A DNA stretch of 36,771 nt from Neptuniibacter sp. UBA6509 (GCA_002435145.1 DJLT01000056.1:1-36771), one strand, 5' to 3'; numbered from the stretch's first letter, positions 24,823 to 34,374 are shown. Program-made: numbers and translations. Notes: generated from the letters alone by a model not told the origin.

Positions 24823-25580
24823 ACCATCCAGTGCAGATAAATGGACAGCCATCAACCAACGAAGTGTCTCATGGTAACCATCGTGAAAAAATTCGTATCA
24901 ACAACTTACATGCGTTTTACGGTGAGTCCCATATCCTTCACGGAATCGATATGACGGTTAACCAAGGAGAGCTTGTAACTCTGCTTGGGCGCAACGGTTC
25001 AGGTCGTTCCACTACGCTAAAAGCCATTATGAACATGGTTGGTGAACGCAGTGGCCAAATCGTCATCAACGGCCATGAAACAATGGATATGCCGGCACAC
25101 AAAATTGCACATCTTGGTATGGGCTTTTGCCCAGAAGAGCGTGGAATCTTCTCAAGCTTAAATGTCGAAGAAAATCTAATGCTACCACCGAATGTTCGTT
25201 CGGATGGCGTCAGCGTTGAAGAGATTTACGACATGTTTCCAAACCTTTATGAACGCCGCACCAGCCAAGGCACACGTTTGTCCGGTGGTGAACAGCAGAT
25301 GCTAGCACTTGCCCGCATTCTGCGAACTGGCGCCAACATCCTACTGCTGGATGAGATAACTGAGGGCCTCGCCCCCGTCATTGTGCAGAAACTGGGCGAG
25401 GTTCTTAGTCAACTCAAAGAGCGGGGTCTCACCATCCTACTGGTTGAACAAAACTTCCGCTTTGCGGCCCCTATCGCTGATCGTCATTACGTGATGGAGC
25501 ACGGCCACATTGTTGAAGAAGTTTTAGCACACGAGCTCGATGCAAAAACTGAGCTATTGAATACCTATCTCGGCGTATAA
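24819..25580 (+). CDS. livF: ABC importer ATPase, LivF type, with variant Walker A
   Basis: A 253-residue second ATPase of the importer. Walker A reads GRNGSGRST (57-65). Arg63 (codon CGT at 25005-25007) stands where the catalytic-site Lys normally is. The signature LSGGE (154-158) and Walker B LLLDE (175-179) are intact, with Ile180 instead of the usual Pro. From memory, relatives in other Proteobacteria share the Arg variant, so it is probably a subgroup feature rather than an inactivating mutation. If so, the two ATP sites of the LivG/LivF heterodimer would be unequal. An N-terminal tail of about 23 residues precedes the domain. The gene overlaps livG by 4 bases. Confidence 0.9.
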   Translation: MNHPVQINGQPSTNEVSHGNHREKIRINNLHAFYGESHILHGIDMTVNQGELVTLLGRNGSGRSTTLKAIMNMVGERSGQIVINGHETMDMPAHKIAHLGMGFCPEERGIFSSLNVEENLMLPPNVRSDGVSVEEIYDMFPNLYERRTSQGTRLSGGEQQMLALARILRTGANILLLDEITEGLAPVIVQKLGEVLSQLKERGLTILLVEQNFRFAAPIADRHYVMEHGHIVEEVLAHELDAKTELLNTYLGV

Positions 25581-25647
25581 CGCACCGAAATGATAGGCAC
25601 CTTTCGACTGAACAGAAAATAAAAACAAACCAAACCGGAGTCAGAAA

Positions 25648-26856
25648 ATGAAGAAAACCAACAAAACAGTATTATCTGCTGTTGTATCAGGCGTCATTGC
25701 TGCAACGATGGCTTGTGGCGCACAGGCAGCAACAGATGGCCAAGTAAAATTGGGCGTACTGGCTGATATGGGTGGTACTTATGCAGATATCTGTGGAAAG
25801 GGCTGTGTAACGGCTACCAAAATGGCAATCGAAGATTTTGGCGGTAACGTTTTAGATAAGCCAATTGAAATTGTTAGCGCTGACTCTCAGCTAAAACCTG
25901 ATATTGCTTCTGCAATTGCGCGTAAGTGGGTAGAAGACCAAGGCGTTGATGCGATCGGTGGACTGGTTTCTTCAGCTGTTTCTGGTGCGGTTTCTAAAGT
26001 AAATGCAGACACTAAAAACATCACTTTGATCTCCGGTTCTGCATCTAACACGTTTACAACAAAGACCTGTAACCCATACAACGTTCACTGGACATATAAC
26101 GTCGTTGCATTGGCTAACGGTACTGTAAAACCAATGGTACAAGCGGGTAAGAAGAAATGGTTCTTCATCACAGCTGATTACAGTTTTGGCCACGCACTTG
26201 AAGGCATGGCAAGCAAAGTTATCAACGAAAATGGCGGTGAAGTATTAGGTCATGTTCGTGCACCTTTAGGTACGACAGACTTCTCCTCTTACATCCTTCA
26301 GGCACAAGCATCAGGTGCAGATGTAGTCGCACTTGCTAACGCGGGTAACGACACTGTAAACGCGCTAAAAGCAGCTTCTGAATTCGGTTTAACTGAACAG
26401 ATGGACGTTGCAGGCCTTCTAGTATTTACACCTAACGCTCAAGCGATGGACCCAGCAAGTGCGGGCGGCATGCGTCTAACATCTGGTTTCTACTGGGATA
26501 TGGATAAAGAAACACGTGATTGGAGCAAGCGCTTCGAACAACGTCACGGTGAAATCCCAAGCATGATTCATGCAGGTGTTTACTCTGTAACGACGCATTA
26601 CCTAAACGCAGTTAAAGCTGCAGGTACAGATGAGTCTGATGTCGTTATGAAGAAAATGAAAGAGATGAAGCCAAATGACTTCTTTGCTCGTAATGCCACG
26701 CTACGCCCTGATGGCCGCATGGTACACGACATGCTTTATGTAGAGATCAAAAAGCAGGAAGAGCGCAAAGATAAAAACGACATCTACAAAATCATTAAAG
26801 TGATTTCAGGTGATGAGGCATACAGCCCTATGCAGCCCCAGTGTAACTTTTCATAA
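25648..26856 (+). CDS. Periplasmic substrate-binding protein of the ABC importer
   Basis: A 402-residue LivK-like (Peripla_BP_6) protein. The N terminus is a clear signal peptide (MKKTNK, hydrophobic core, AQA cleavage after about residue 27). The mature protein begins with VKLGVLADMGGTYADICG and contains the family segments DSQLKPDIASAIARKW, SGSASNTFT and ITADYSFGHALE. Cysteines near 48, 52 and the C terminus (PQCNFS) may form disulphides. It binds the transported ligand and delivers it to the permeases; the ligand class is unknown. CGGAG lies ten bases before the ATG. A hairpin follows the gene and may favour extra copies of this protein over the membrane subunits. Confidence 0.9.
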   Translation: MKKTNKTVLSAVVSGVIAATMACGAQAATDGQVKLGVLADMGGTYADICGKGCVTATKMAIEDFGGNVLDKPIEIVSADSQLKPDIASAIARKWVEDQGVDAIGGLVSSAVSGAVSKVNADTKNITLISGSASNTFTTKTCNPYNVHWTYNVVALANGTVKPMVQAGKKKWFFITADYSFGHALEGMASKVINENGGEVLGHVRAPLGTTDFSSYILQAQASGADVVALANAGNDTVNALKAASEFGLTEQMDVAGLLVFTPNAQAMDPASAGGMRLTSGFYWDMDKETRDWSKRFEQRHGEIPSMIHAGVYSVTTHYLNAVKAAGTDESDVVMKKMKEMKPNDFFARNATLRPDGRMVHDMLYVEIKKQEERKDKNDIYKIIKVISGDEAYSPMQPQCNFS

Positions 26857-26900
26857 GCGCAATTTCTCATAACCTTGTTTCTTAATAATTAATCTTAATT

Positions 26901-26932
26901 GGTGACGGTCCTTGTAAAAGGGCCGATTCACC
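26901..26932 (+). other. Strong hairpin between binding-protein and permease genes
   Basis: GGTGA (26901-26905) and TCACC (26928-26932) form the outer stem. CGGTCCTT (26906-26913) and AAGGGCCG (26918-26925) form the inner stem with one G-U pair and a GTAA loop. The weak T tract after it suggests partial termination or mRNA stabilisation, a common way to raise binding-protein levels. Confidence 0.7.
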
Positions 26933-26967
26933 AACCCTTTACAGCTCAGAGAAGTAGGTTTCCTGTT

Positions 26968-27855
26968 ATGGCTTCACTGTTTGACATTAATCTGTTCGCC
27001 CTATTTGGCCAGTTACTGGTTGGGCTGATAAACGGATCTTTCTACGCCCTTCTCAGTCTTGGATTAGCCATAATCTTTGGACTGTTAAAAATCATAAACT
27101 TCGCTCAAGGCGCTATGTATATGCTCGGTGCTTTTGTCGCCTTGCTTGCACTCAAATTCATGGGCGTAAACTATTGGTTTGCACTCATTTTAGTTCCTCT
27201 GACGGTCGGATTAGTCGGCGTTCTGATGGAACGATTCCTGATTCGTCCGATTGCCAATGAAGACCACCTCTACAGTCTTCTACTGACCTTTGGTTTGGCT
27301 CTGATCATACAGGGCTCATTTACCCATATGTTTGGTTCATCCGGCCTATCCTATGCGGTTCCTGAAGCACTTAAAGGCGGTACAAAACTTCCTTTCATGT
27401 ACCTACCTAACTACCGCGCTTGGATCATTATTGTATCGGTCATCGTCTGCGCAGGTACTTGGTGGATGATAGAGAAAACAAATCTTGGCGCATATCTACG
27501 TGCCGGTACTGAAAACCCTCAACTGATGCAGGCTTTCGGTATCAACGTTCCACTGATCGTAACCCTAACCTTTGGTTTTGGTGTTGCACTAGCAGGGTTC
27601 GCAGGCGTCATGGCTGCACCGGTCTATTCTGTTTCACCTGATATGGGTTCTAACATTTTGATCGTAGTGTTCGCCATTGTTGTTATTGGCGGCATGGGCT
27701 CCATCGGCGGCGCCATTATCACAGGTTTAGGTATGGGTGTTGTCGAAGGGCTCACTAAGTACTTCTATCCAGAAGCCTCAAATACCGTCATTTTCCTGGT
27801 CATGGTGATTGTATTGTTACTTAAACCGGCCGGTTTATTCGGCAAAGAAGCCTAG
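26968..27855 (+). CDS. livH: ABC importer permease, LivH type
   Basis: A 295-residue inner-membrane permease with about eight hydrophobic helices. LivH hallmarks are LINGSFYALLSLGLAIIFGLLKIINFAQGA (shown near residues 17-46, with the NFAQGA turn), RPI and LLLTFGLALI, RAGTENPQLMQAFGIN (the cytoplasmic loop that meets the ATPases) and GGMGSIGGAIITGL near the C terminus. ATG 26968 is chosen because it matches the family N terminus. An in-frame GTG at 26899 would run through the hairpin and add 23 unlikely residues. It ends nine bases before livM. Confidence 0.9.
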   Translation: MASLFDINLFALFGQLLVGLINGSFYALLSLGLAIIFGLLKIINFAQGAMYMLGAFVALLALKFMGVNYWFALILVPLTVGLVGVLMERFLIRPIANEDHLYSLLLTFGLALIIQGSFTHMFGSSGLSYAVPEALKGGTKLPFMYLPNYRAWIIIVSVIVCAGTWWMIEKTNLGAYLRAGTENPQLMQAFGINVPLIVTLTFGFGVALAGFAGVMAAPVYSVSPDMGSNILIVVFAIVVIGGMGSIGGAIITGLGMGVVEGLTKYFYPEASNTVIFLVMVIVLLLKPAGLFGKEA

Positions 27856-27864
27856 GAGCCAATC

Positions 27865-28788
27865 ATGAATAATATGAAGATTAACCTATTTCTATTGGCC
27901 CTGGCACTGATTGCCCCAACGGTCCTATACCCTGTATTTCTAGCAAAAGTGCTCTGCTTTGCCCTTTTTGCATGTGCTTTTAACTTACTGCTGGGCTTTG
28001 CTGGCCTGCTCTCTTTTGGTCATGCAGCGTTTCTAGGTACTGGCGGCTATGTCACCGGTTACCTGATGGTTAATAGTGGTTTGACGCCTGAACTCGCGAT
28101 CATCGTAGGAACCCTTGCCGGTGCTCTGCTGGGTGCAGTTTTTGGCAAGCTAGCGGTGAAACGTGAAGGTATCTATTTTGCGATGGTGACCTTAGCACTG
28201 GCCCAGCTTGTATTCTTCTTCTACCTACAAGCTCCATTTACCAACGGCGAAGACGGCTTACAAGGCGTCCCTCGTGGCGCGCTGTTTGGTCTGATTGATC
28301 TATCCGATAACCTCGTAATGTACTACTTCGTACTGACAATCTTTATTGCAGGCTACTGGCTAATCAACCGTACTGTTCACTCCCCTTTTGGTCAGGTACT
28401 TAAAGCGATTCGTGAAAATGAAGATCGTGCAACCTCATTGGGCTATGACGTTAATCAATATAAATGGCTCGCCTTTGTGATCTCCGCAGCACTTGCAGCT
28501 CTAGCCGGTTCAACGAAAACACTGGTCTTCGAACTTGCCTCATTGACTGATGTTCACTGGCACATGTCAGGTGAAGTGATCCTTATGACGCTTGTCGGTG
28601 GTGTTGGCACCATCTTTGGTCCAGTCCTTGGCGCAGGCTTCATTGTCACTATGCAGAACTACCTGTCAGGTGGGGAATTAGGTAACTACATCCACATCAT
28701 TATGGGTGCAGTGTTTGTCGTTTGCGTACTTAGCTTCCGTAGCGGAATTGTGGGACAGCTAATGAAGTTCAAACGGAATAATTTTTAA
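27865..28788 (+). CDS. livM: ABC importer permease, LivM type
   Basis: A 307-residue permease with about eight to nine membrane helices. LivM features are FNLLLGFAGLLSFGHAAFLG (near 40-59), KREGIYFAMVTLALAQL, FTNGEDGLQGVPR, the ATPase-contact loop AIRENEDRATSLGYDV (about 187-202) and GGVGTIFGPVLGAG. It pairs with LivH to form the channel. It is the last gene of the importer set. A gap of 134 bases without a clear terminator separates it from the acyl-CoA synthetase gene, so read-through is possible. Confidence 0.9.
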   Translation: MNNMKINLFLLALALIAPTVLYPVFLAKVLCFALFACAFNLLLGFAGLLSFGHAAFLGTGGYVTGYLMVNSGLTPELAIIVGTLAGALLGAVFGKLAVKREGIYFAMVTLALAQLVFFFYLQAPFTNGEDGLQGVPRGALFGLIDLSDNLVMYYFVLTIFIAGYWLINRTVHSPFGQVLKAIRENEDRATSLGYDVNQYKWLAFVISAALAALAGSTKTLVFELASLTDVHWHMSGEVILMTLVGGVGTIFGPVLGAGFIVTMQNYLSGGELGNYIHIIMGAVFVVCVLSFRSGIVGQLMKFKRNNF

Positions 28789-28922
28789 ACCAAAAATAAT
28801 TAACGAGCAGATTTTTAAGCGGAACCGAAACTAAGTGCGCTTGTTGTATCAATCAATAGTTTTCTAGCACGCTTTTTTAACTGAGCTTTTTTAGACAGAG
28901 CTTTTGACTATACAACGGCGCC

Positions 28923-30587
28923 ATGGAGAGTAACGTGAACAACATAATAAAAAATACAAATTCTGCCTTTGAAGCAGATCTTGATAAGAACCAAGCAAAT
29001 TACACGGCACTATCGCCGATCACTTTTTTACAGCGAGCGGCTAGTGTTTACCCAACTAAAATAGCTTCTGTCCATGGTGACACTCGCTACACTTGGGCAG
29101 AAACTTATACACGCTGTAAGCAACTCGCTAGCGCTCTACAGTCACACGGTGTTCAGCCCGGCGAAGCCGTATCAATTTTAGCACCCAACCTACCGGAGCA
29201 CTTTGAAGCTCACTTTGCTGTGCCGATGTGTGGAGCCGTACTCAATTCCATCAACATTCGATTGGATGCAGAAGCCGTAGCTTTCATTCTTCAGCACGCT
29301 GAAACCAAAGTTCTGATCACAGATAAAGAGTTTAGTCATGTAGTTAAAGAAGCGCTCAACCTTGTTGAAGATAAGCCTCTTGTCATCGACATTGATGACC
29401 CTTACTGGAACGAAGGCGAGCTGGTTGGCGAACTTACTTATGATGAGTTTATAAGCCGAGGTGATGCAGATTTCACACCTTACACAGTACAAGATGAATG
29501 GAATGCCATTACGCTGAACTACACATCGGGTACGACAGGAAATCCAAAAGGTGTGGTTTATCACCACCGTGGCGCCTATCTCAATGCGATTAGTAACGCT
29601 ATCTCTTGGGGCATGGAGCAACACCCTGCTTACCTATGGACTTTACCGATGTTCCATTGCAACGGTTGGTGTTTCCCTTGGACTGTAGCGGCAATGGCTG
29701 GCACCAATGTTTGCCTTCGTCATGTTCGCGCTGAAGATATTTTCAACTTAATTAAGAAAGAAAAAGTTGGCTATTTCTGCGGTGCGCCAATCGTTCTAAA
29801 CATGTTGAACTCTGCTGAAGACTCTCTTAAAGCCGGTATTGAGCACAGCGTAAACGTGATGACTGCCGGTGCAGCGCCTCCAGCAGCCGTTATTGCAGGC
29901 ATGGAAAGTCTTGGTTTTAACGTTACTCACGTTTATGGCCTTACAGAAACTTACGGCCCCTCGGTTGTTTGCGCTTGGCACGATGAATGGAATGAAAAAA
30001 CACCTGACGAAAAAGCACGTCTAAAATCTCGCCAAGGTGTACGCGCACCTATGCTGGATGGGCTGATGGTTGCAGATCCAGAAACAATGCAACCCGTTCC
30101 TCAAGATGGTGAAACCATGGGTGAGATCTTTATGCAGGGTAACCTGGTCATGAAAGGCTACCTTAAAAACCCAGAGACCACCGATAAAGCATTTGAAGGT
30201 GGCTGGTTCCATTCCGGTGATTTAGCTGTGTGGCACGCAGATGGTTACATTGAGATAAAAGATCGCTCTAAAGACATCATTATCTCTGGCGGAGAGAACA
30301 TCTCCAGTATTGAAGTTGAAGATGTCCTATACCGACACCCGATGGTTCAAGAAGCTGCTGTTGTTGCCAAAAACAACGAGAAATGGGGTGAAACACCCTG
30401 TGCGTTTGTCGCTCTGAAAGCGGATGACTTAGAGATCACAGAGAAAGAGATGATCGCTTTTTGTCGTGAACATATGGCGCACTTCAAAGCCCCTAAAGAT
30501 ATTGTCTTTGGTCCACTGCCTAAAACCTCGACAGGAAAAATACAGAAATTCCTGTTGCGAGATAGAGCTAACGCTTCAGACGCTTAA
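28923..30587 (+). CDS. Acyl-CoA synthetase (AMP-binding, DmdB/medium-chain type)
   Basis: A 554-residue adenylate-forming ligase that should turn a carboxylic acid into its CoA thioester. It has the P-loop YTSGTTGNPKG (200-210), the segment VYHHRGAYLN, YGLTETYGP, GWFHSGDLAVWHADGYI, DRSKDIIISGGENIS and the C-terminal catalytic lysine Lys539 in PKTSTGKIQK. The sequence resembles the DmdB-type 3-methylmercaptopropionate-CoA ligases and other short or medium-chain ligases, so the substrate is open. ATG 28923 is given. GTG 28935 has GGAG six bases before it and could be the true start. It sits between the importer and the etf genes, fitting activation of the imported acid. Confidence 0.88.
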   Translation: MESNVNNIIKNTNSAFEADLDKNQANYTALSPITFLQRAASVYPTKIASVHGDTRYTWAETYTRCKQLASALQSHGVQPGEAVSILAPNLPEHFEAHFAVPMCGAVLNSINIRLDAEAVAFILQHAETKVLITDKEFSHVVKEALNLVEDKPLVIDIDDPYWNEGELVGELTYDEFISRGDADFTPYTVQDEWNAITLNYTSGTTGNPKGVVYHHRGAYLNAISNAISWGMEQHPAYLWTLPMFHCNGWCFPWTVAAMAGTNVCLRHVRAEDIFNLIKKEKVGYFCGAPIVLNMLNSAEDSLKAGIEHSVNVMTAGAAPPAAVIAGMESLGFNVTHVYGLTETYGPSVVCAWHDEWNEKTPDEKARLKSRQGVRAPMLDGLMVADPETMQPVPQDGETMGEIFMQGNLVMKGYLKNPETTDKAFEGGWFHSGDLAVWHADGYIEIKDRSKDIIISGGENISSIEVEDVLYRHPMVQEAAVVAKNNEKWGETPCAFVALKADDLEITEKEMIAFCREHMAHFKAPKDIVFGPLPKTSTGKIQKFLLRDRANASDA

Positions 30588-30694
30588 AGGCATGCTTAAA
30601 AGACTTTTTAAAAAATAGAATAAACGTTTATATAAAAACTATTACAGCCCTGGAGAGGATTAGATAGCTTCAGGGGAACGATCGAGGTACCGAA

Positions 30695-31444
30695 ATGAAG
30701 ATATTAGTCGCAGTAAAGCGCGTGATTGATTACAACGCAAAAGTACGGGTAAAAGCGGACAATACTGATGTTGATTTAAACAACACCAAAATGGCAATCA
30801 ACCCGTTTTGCGAAATTGCAGTAGAAGAAGCGATTCGTTTAAAAGAAGCTGGCAGTGCAAGTGAAGTTATTGTTGTTTCTATCGGCCCTAAAGCCTGCCA
30901 AGAACAGATCCGCACAGCCTTAGCGCTCGGTGCTGATCGCGGTATTCAAGTTGAAACTGCCGATTACCCAGAATCACTTAATGTTGCCAAGCTGCTTGCT
31001 CAAGTTGTTCGTGATGAACAACCAGGCCTTATCATCATGGGCAAACAAGCGATCGATTCTGATAATAACCAAACAGGACAGATGCTTTCCGCCTTATTGG
31101 ATATGCCACAAGGTACATTCGCCTCTGAAGTTAAGTTAGAAGGTGATAAAGCCCAAGTAACACGTGAGGTTGATGGTGGTTTGCAGACACTATCTCTTAA
31201 TCTACCCGCCATCATTACAACCGATCTACGTCTAAATGAGCCTCGTTTTGCTTCGCTACCTAACATTATGAAAGCAAAACGTAAGCCACTGGCTGTCACT
31301 TCACCTGAAACACTTGGCGTTGAACTTAAGCAACACAGCACCTTGCTTAAAGTAACACCACCAACAGAACGAAGCGCAGGCATTCTAGTTAACAGTGTTG
31401 ATGAGCTTGTAGAAAAACTTAAAAACGAAGCAAAAGTACTTTAA
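30695..31444 (+). CDS. etfB: Electron transfer flavoprotein beta subunit
   Basis: A 249-residue EtfB. Together with EtfA it forms the soluble FAD carrier that takes electrons from acyl-CoA dehydrogenases. It starts with [19 protein letters not shown] and has [13 protein letters not shown] (35-47), [28 protein letters not shown] (the AMP-binding region, about 109-126) and the recognition-loop segment [21 protein letters not shown] (shown as [10 protein letters not shown]). GAGG lies eight bases before the ATG. The gene is 107 bases after the synthetase and 11 bases before etfA. Confidence 0.95.
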   Translation: MKILVAVKRVIDYNAKVRVKADNTDVDLNNTKMAINPFCEIAVEEAIRLKEAGSASEVIVVSIGPKACQEQIRTALALGADRGIQVETADYPESLNVAKLLAQVVRDEQPGLIIMGKQAIDSDNNQTGQMLSALLDMPQGTFASEVKLEGDKAQVTREVDGGLQTLSLNLPAIITTDLRLNEPRFASLPNIMKAKRKPLAVTSPETLGVELKQHSTLLKVTPPTERSAGILVNSVDELVEKLKNEAKVL

Positions 31445-31455
31445 GGGGTAATCAA

Positions 31456-32409
31456 ATGGCTATTCTAGTTATTGCTGAACACGACAACAGCACCCTTAAA
31501 GGTGCAACACTTAATACCATTACTGCAGCTTTTGAGATTGCCTCAAAAACTCCAGGATCAGAACTTCACCTACTGGTTGCAGGCAGAGATTGTCAAAGCG
31601 TGGCCGAAGAAGCCGCAAAAGTAGACGGCGTAAGTAAAGTTTTAGTGGCTGACGATGCAAGCTACGAACATCAAGTTGCAGAAAACGTTGCCAACCTAAT
31701 CAGCCAATTAGGTAAGGACTACAGCCATATCGTGGCATCAGCTACGAGCAACGGTAAAAACATACTTCCTCGCGTCGCGGCGCTTCTAGATGTAGGCCAG
31801 ATCTCAGATATTACCGCCGTTGAATCGGAAGATACTTTTCAACGTCCTATCTATGCTGGCAACGCGATCGCAACCATACAATCGCTGGACAGCATTAAGG
31901 TAATCACTGTACGTGGTACCGCTTTCCCTGCTGCATCCATCGGAGCTTGTGTAGAGAGTAATGCCGAGATCACAAATATCGATTCACCGGCCAGCAGTGA
32001 TTTAGCACGTTTTGTTTCTGAAGAAGTCGCGCAATCAGATCGACCTGAGTTAACAGCTGCCAAAGTCATTATCTCCGGTGGTCGCGGCATGGGCAGTGGA
32101 GAGAACTTCTCCATCCTAGAACAACTTGCCGACAAACTCGGCGCTGCCGTAGGCGCATCCAGAGCTGCTGTCGATGCGGGCTTTGTTCCAAACGATATGC
32201 AAGTAGGGCAAACAGGCAAGATTGTTGCACCTGAACTTTATATCGCGGTCGGTATCTCCGGTGCAATTCAGCATCTTGCAGGCATGAAAGACTCCAAAGT
32301 TATTGTCGCAATCAACAAAGATGAAGATGCACCTATCTTCTCTGTTGCCGACTACGGCCTTGTCGCCGACCTGTTTGATGTGATGCCAGAGCTTCAGCTT
32401 AAGTTATAA
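31456..32409 (+). CDS. etfA: Electron transfer flavoprotein alpha subunit
   Basis: A 317-residue EtfA. The N-terminal half has [19 protein letters not shown]. The FAD-binding C-terminal domain has [12 protein letters not shown] (about 207-218), [35 protein letters not shown] and [22 protein letters not shown] ribosome site precedes the ATG. The 3' end is odd: the last 22 bases, including the codons for LQLKL and the stop, are the first copy of a four-copy tandem repeat that continues into the intergenic region. Confidence 0.95.
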   Translation: MAILVIAEHDNSTLKGATLNTITAAFEIASKTPGSELHLLVAGRDCQSVAEEAAKVDGVSKVLVADDASYEHQVAENVANLISQLGKDYSHIVASATSNGKNILPRVAALLDVGQISDITAVESEDTFQRPIYAGNAIATIQSLDSIKVITVRGTAFPAASIGACVESNAEITNIDSPASSDLARFVSEEVAQSDRPELTAAKVIISGGRGMGSGENFSILEQLADKLGAAVGASRAAVDAGFVPNDMQVGQTGKIVAPELYIAVGISGAIQHLAGMKDSKVIVAINKDEDAPIFSVADYGLVADLFDVMPELQLKL

Positions 32410-32481
32410 ATAGCTTCAGCAGAAATTATAAAGAGCTTCAGCGTAAGTTATAAATAGCTTCAGCAGAAGTTTTCTATAAAG
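32390..32481. repeat. 22-bp tandem repeat starting inside the etfA 3' end
   Basis: Four head-to-tail copies of AGCTTCAGC plus an AAGTTATAAAT-like half are seen: 32390-32411 (the last codons and stop of etfA), 32412-32433, 32434-32455 and 32456-32481 (with a 4-base insertion). Copies differ at a few positions. The repeat appears to come from amplification of the etfA gene end. Confidence 0.9.
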
Positions 32482-32504
32482 CAAACCCTTTTGACTGACC
32501 TTAA

Positions 32505-32550
32505 GAGGTCCGAGCTACGTAAAGCGCTTTCCAGCCCGGACCTCATTTTT
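32505..32550 (+). terminator. Terminator between etfA and the acyl-CoA dehydrogenase gene
   Basis: GAGGTCCG (32505-32512) pairs perfectly with CGGACCTC (32537-32544). Between the arms is a self-complementary AAAGCGCTTT, and a run of six T residues follows. It implies that the downstream pair has its own promoter or relies on read-through. Confidence 0.8.
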
Positions 32551-32592
32551 TAAAAAGCCTTTTTATAAGGGCTTATATGATGAGGAATTGTG

Positions 32593-34374
32593 ATGAGCAC
32601 CTATACTCCCCCATTACAGGATGCTAACTTTGTTCTAGACCAACTGATTGGTATAGATCAACTTTGTGAAGAACTTCAACTTGAGGATATCAATACAGAA
32701 TTGGCATCCGTCATTATCGAAGAAGCAGGTAAGCTTGCCTCTGAAGTGCTCGCCCCTCTTAATGCCGTAGGTGACGCCAACGGCGCAACGGTTGCCAATG
32801 GGCAAGTCACAGAAACCGCTGGTTTTGCAGATGCATATGAACAGTTTATCGCTAACGGCTGGGCAACACTGACAGGGCCAGAACAATTCGGTGGGCAAAA
32901 TCTACCTAACGTACTGGGCACTGCTGTTAACGAATTGTGGCACTCTTCGAATATGGCATTTGCGCTCTGCCCTATGCTAAGCCAAGGTGCCGTTGAAGCA
33001 CTCATCGCTCACGGTAGCGACGCCCTCAAAGAACAGTACCTACCGCCGTTAATTAGCGGTGAATGGACAGGTACAATGAACTTAACAGAGCCCAATGCGG
33101 GCTCTGATCTAGCTGCTGTTGCAGCTAAAGCCGTTCCTTCAGGCGATCATTACAAAATAAGCGGCCAAAAGATTTTCATCACTTGGGGCGATCATCAAAT
33201 GACCTCCAATGTTGTTCACTTAGTATTAGCCCGCTTACCCGATGCGCCTGCAGGCGTAAAAGGTATTTCACTGTTTATCGTGCCTAAATATCGATTGGAT
33301 GAGCAAGGGCAGCCTAGTGAGCTTAACGATGTCAGCTGTATCTCACTCGAACATAAAATGGGTATCCACGGCAGCCCAACCTGCGTAATGAGTTTTGGTG
33401 ATAATGATGGCGCTGTCGGCTACTTAGTCGGTGAAAAAAATAAAGGCCTACGTTACATGTTCACTATGATGAACCACGCAAGGCAAACGGTGGGGTTACA
33501 AGGTTTGTCTATCTCTGAACGTGCCTACCAGCAAGCACTGCAATACAGCCAAGAGCGTTTTCAGGGGACTCATCGTGATGGTAGTAAAATCGCGATTATC
33601 GAACACCCAGACGTTCGCCGTATGTTGATGGCGATGAAAGCGGGTAATGAAGCGATGCGTGCTTTAGCTTTTTCAGCCGCTGCGGATATCGACCGTGCTC
33701 ACAATGGTGATGATAGCGCCAAAAAACGTGTTGAACTCTACACCCCGATTGTTAAAGGCTGGATGACCGAGCTCGCACAGGAGCTCACCTCACTTAACAT
33801 TCAAGTTCATGGGGGTATGGGCTTCATTGAGGAAACTGGTGCTGCTCAGCATTATCGTGACGCACGAATTCTACCCATCTACGAAGGTACTACAGGCATT
33901 CAAGCGCTTGACCTGATTGGGCGTAAAACCTTGTTTGATAAAGGTGAAGCTCTTAAAGGGTTGCACAGCGATATTGAAGAAACGATCAACGCTTTAAAGG
34001 CTTCTGACAACCAATCTCTAAGCGGCTTCACCGCTCAATTAGAGAATGCCTTGCAGCGAGCAACAGAAGCCGGAAATTGGATTCTTGATAATACCGCCGA
34101 AGATCCACGTCTAATGGGCAATGTAAGTTTCGATAACCTCATGATGATGGGCTACCTTGTGGGCGGTTGGTTAATGGCTCGCAGCGCACTGCTTGCTTCC
34201 CAGCAAGACAGCGATAACAGCGCATATAGCAGTGCTTTCCTTGAAGGAAAAATCGCCACGGCAAGCTTTTACGCCGAGCACTATCTACCGCGTGTTAATC
34301 AACACGCTGATACCGTGCTAACCGGGCTGAAAAGCACCTTCTCACTGGATATAGAACAGTTACAGGGAGCCTAA
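32593..34374 (+). CDS. Acyl-CoA dehydrogenase with C-terminal extension (DmdC/PF12806 type)
   Basis: A 593-residue FAD enzyme, about 200 residues longer than a typical short-chain dehydrogenase. The long-type features are the MSTYTPPLQDANFVL start, TMNLTEPNAGSDL (about 161-173), ITWGDHQMT, MMNHARQTVGLQG, the QVHGGMGFIEE turn and YEGTTGIQALDLIGRK, where Glu431 is the likely catalytic base. The last 120 residues are helical, as in PF12806. Family members include the methylmercaptopropionyl-CoA dehydrogenase DmdC and generic acyl-CoA dehydrogenases, so the substrate is uncertain. ATG 32593 is preferred to GTG 32590; GAGG lies seven bases upstream. The stop overlaps the next start by one base (TAATG). 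Confidence 0.9.
   Translation: MSTYTPPLQDANFVLDQLIGIDQLCEELQLEDINTELASVIIEEAGKLASEVLAPLNAVGDANGATVANGQVTETAGFADAYEQFIANGWATLTGPEQFGGQNLPNVLGTAVNELWHSSNMAFALCPMLSQGAVEALIAHGSDALKEQYLPPLISGEWTGTMNLTEPNAGSDLAAVAAKAVPSGDHYKISGQKIFITWGDHQMTSNVVHLVLARLPDAPAGVKGISLFIVPKYRLDEQGQPSELNDVSCISLEHKMGIHGSPTCVMSFGDNDGAVGYLVGEKNKGLRYMFTMMNHARQTVGLQGLSISERAYQQALQYSQERFQGTHRDGSKIAIIEHPDVRRMLMAMKAGNEAMRALAFSAAADIDRAHNGDDSAKKRVELYTPIVKGWMTELAQELTSLNIQVHGGMGFIEETGAAQHYRDARILPIYEGTTGIQALDLIGRKTLFDKGEALKGLHSDIEETINALKASDNQSLSGFTAQLENALQRATEAGNWILDNTAEDPRLMGNVSFDNLMMMGYLVGGWLMARSALLASQQDSDNSAYSSAFLEGKIATASFYAEHYLPRVNQHADTVLTGLKSTFSLDIEQLQGA

Noticed and set aside
26899-26967. N-terminal extension of LivH from GTG 26899
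   Set aside because: It would translate through a strong hairpin and add 23 polar residues before a typical LivH start.
29190-29624. Antisense frame of 144 codons inside the acyl-CoA synthetase gene
   Set aside because: It is a shadow of a strongly conserved coding region and resembles no known protein.
31000-31383. Antisense frame of 127 codons inside etfB
   Set aside because: Fully overlaps a conserved gene, and its composition reflects the complementary codons.
28923-34374. Naming the synthetase and dehydrogenase dmdB and dmdC outright
   Set aside because: The resemblance is at family level only; no dmdA or dmdD is in the window and substrate cannot be inferred.
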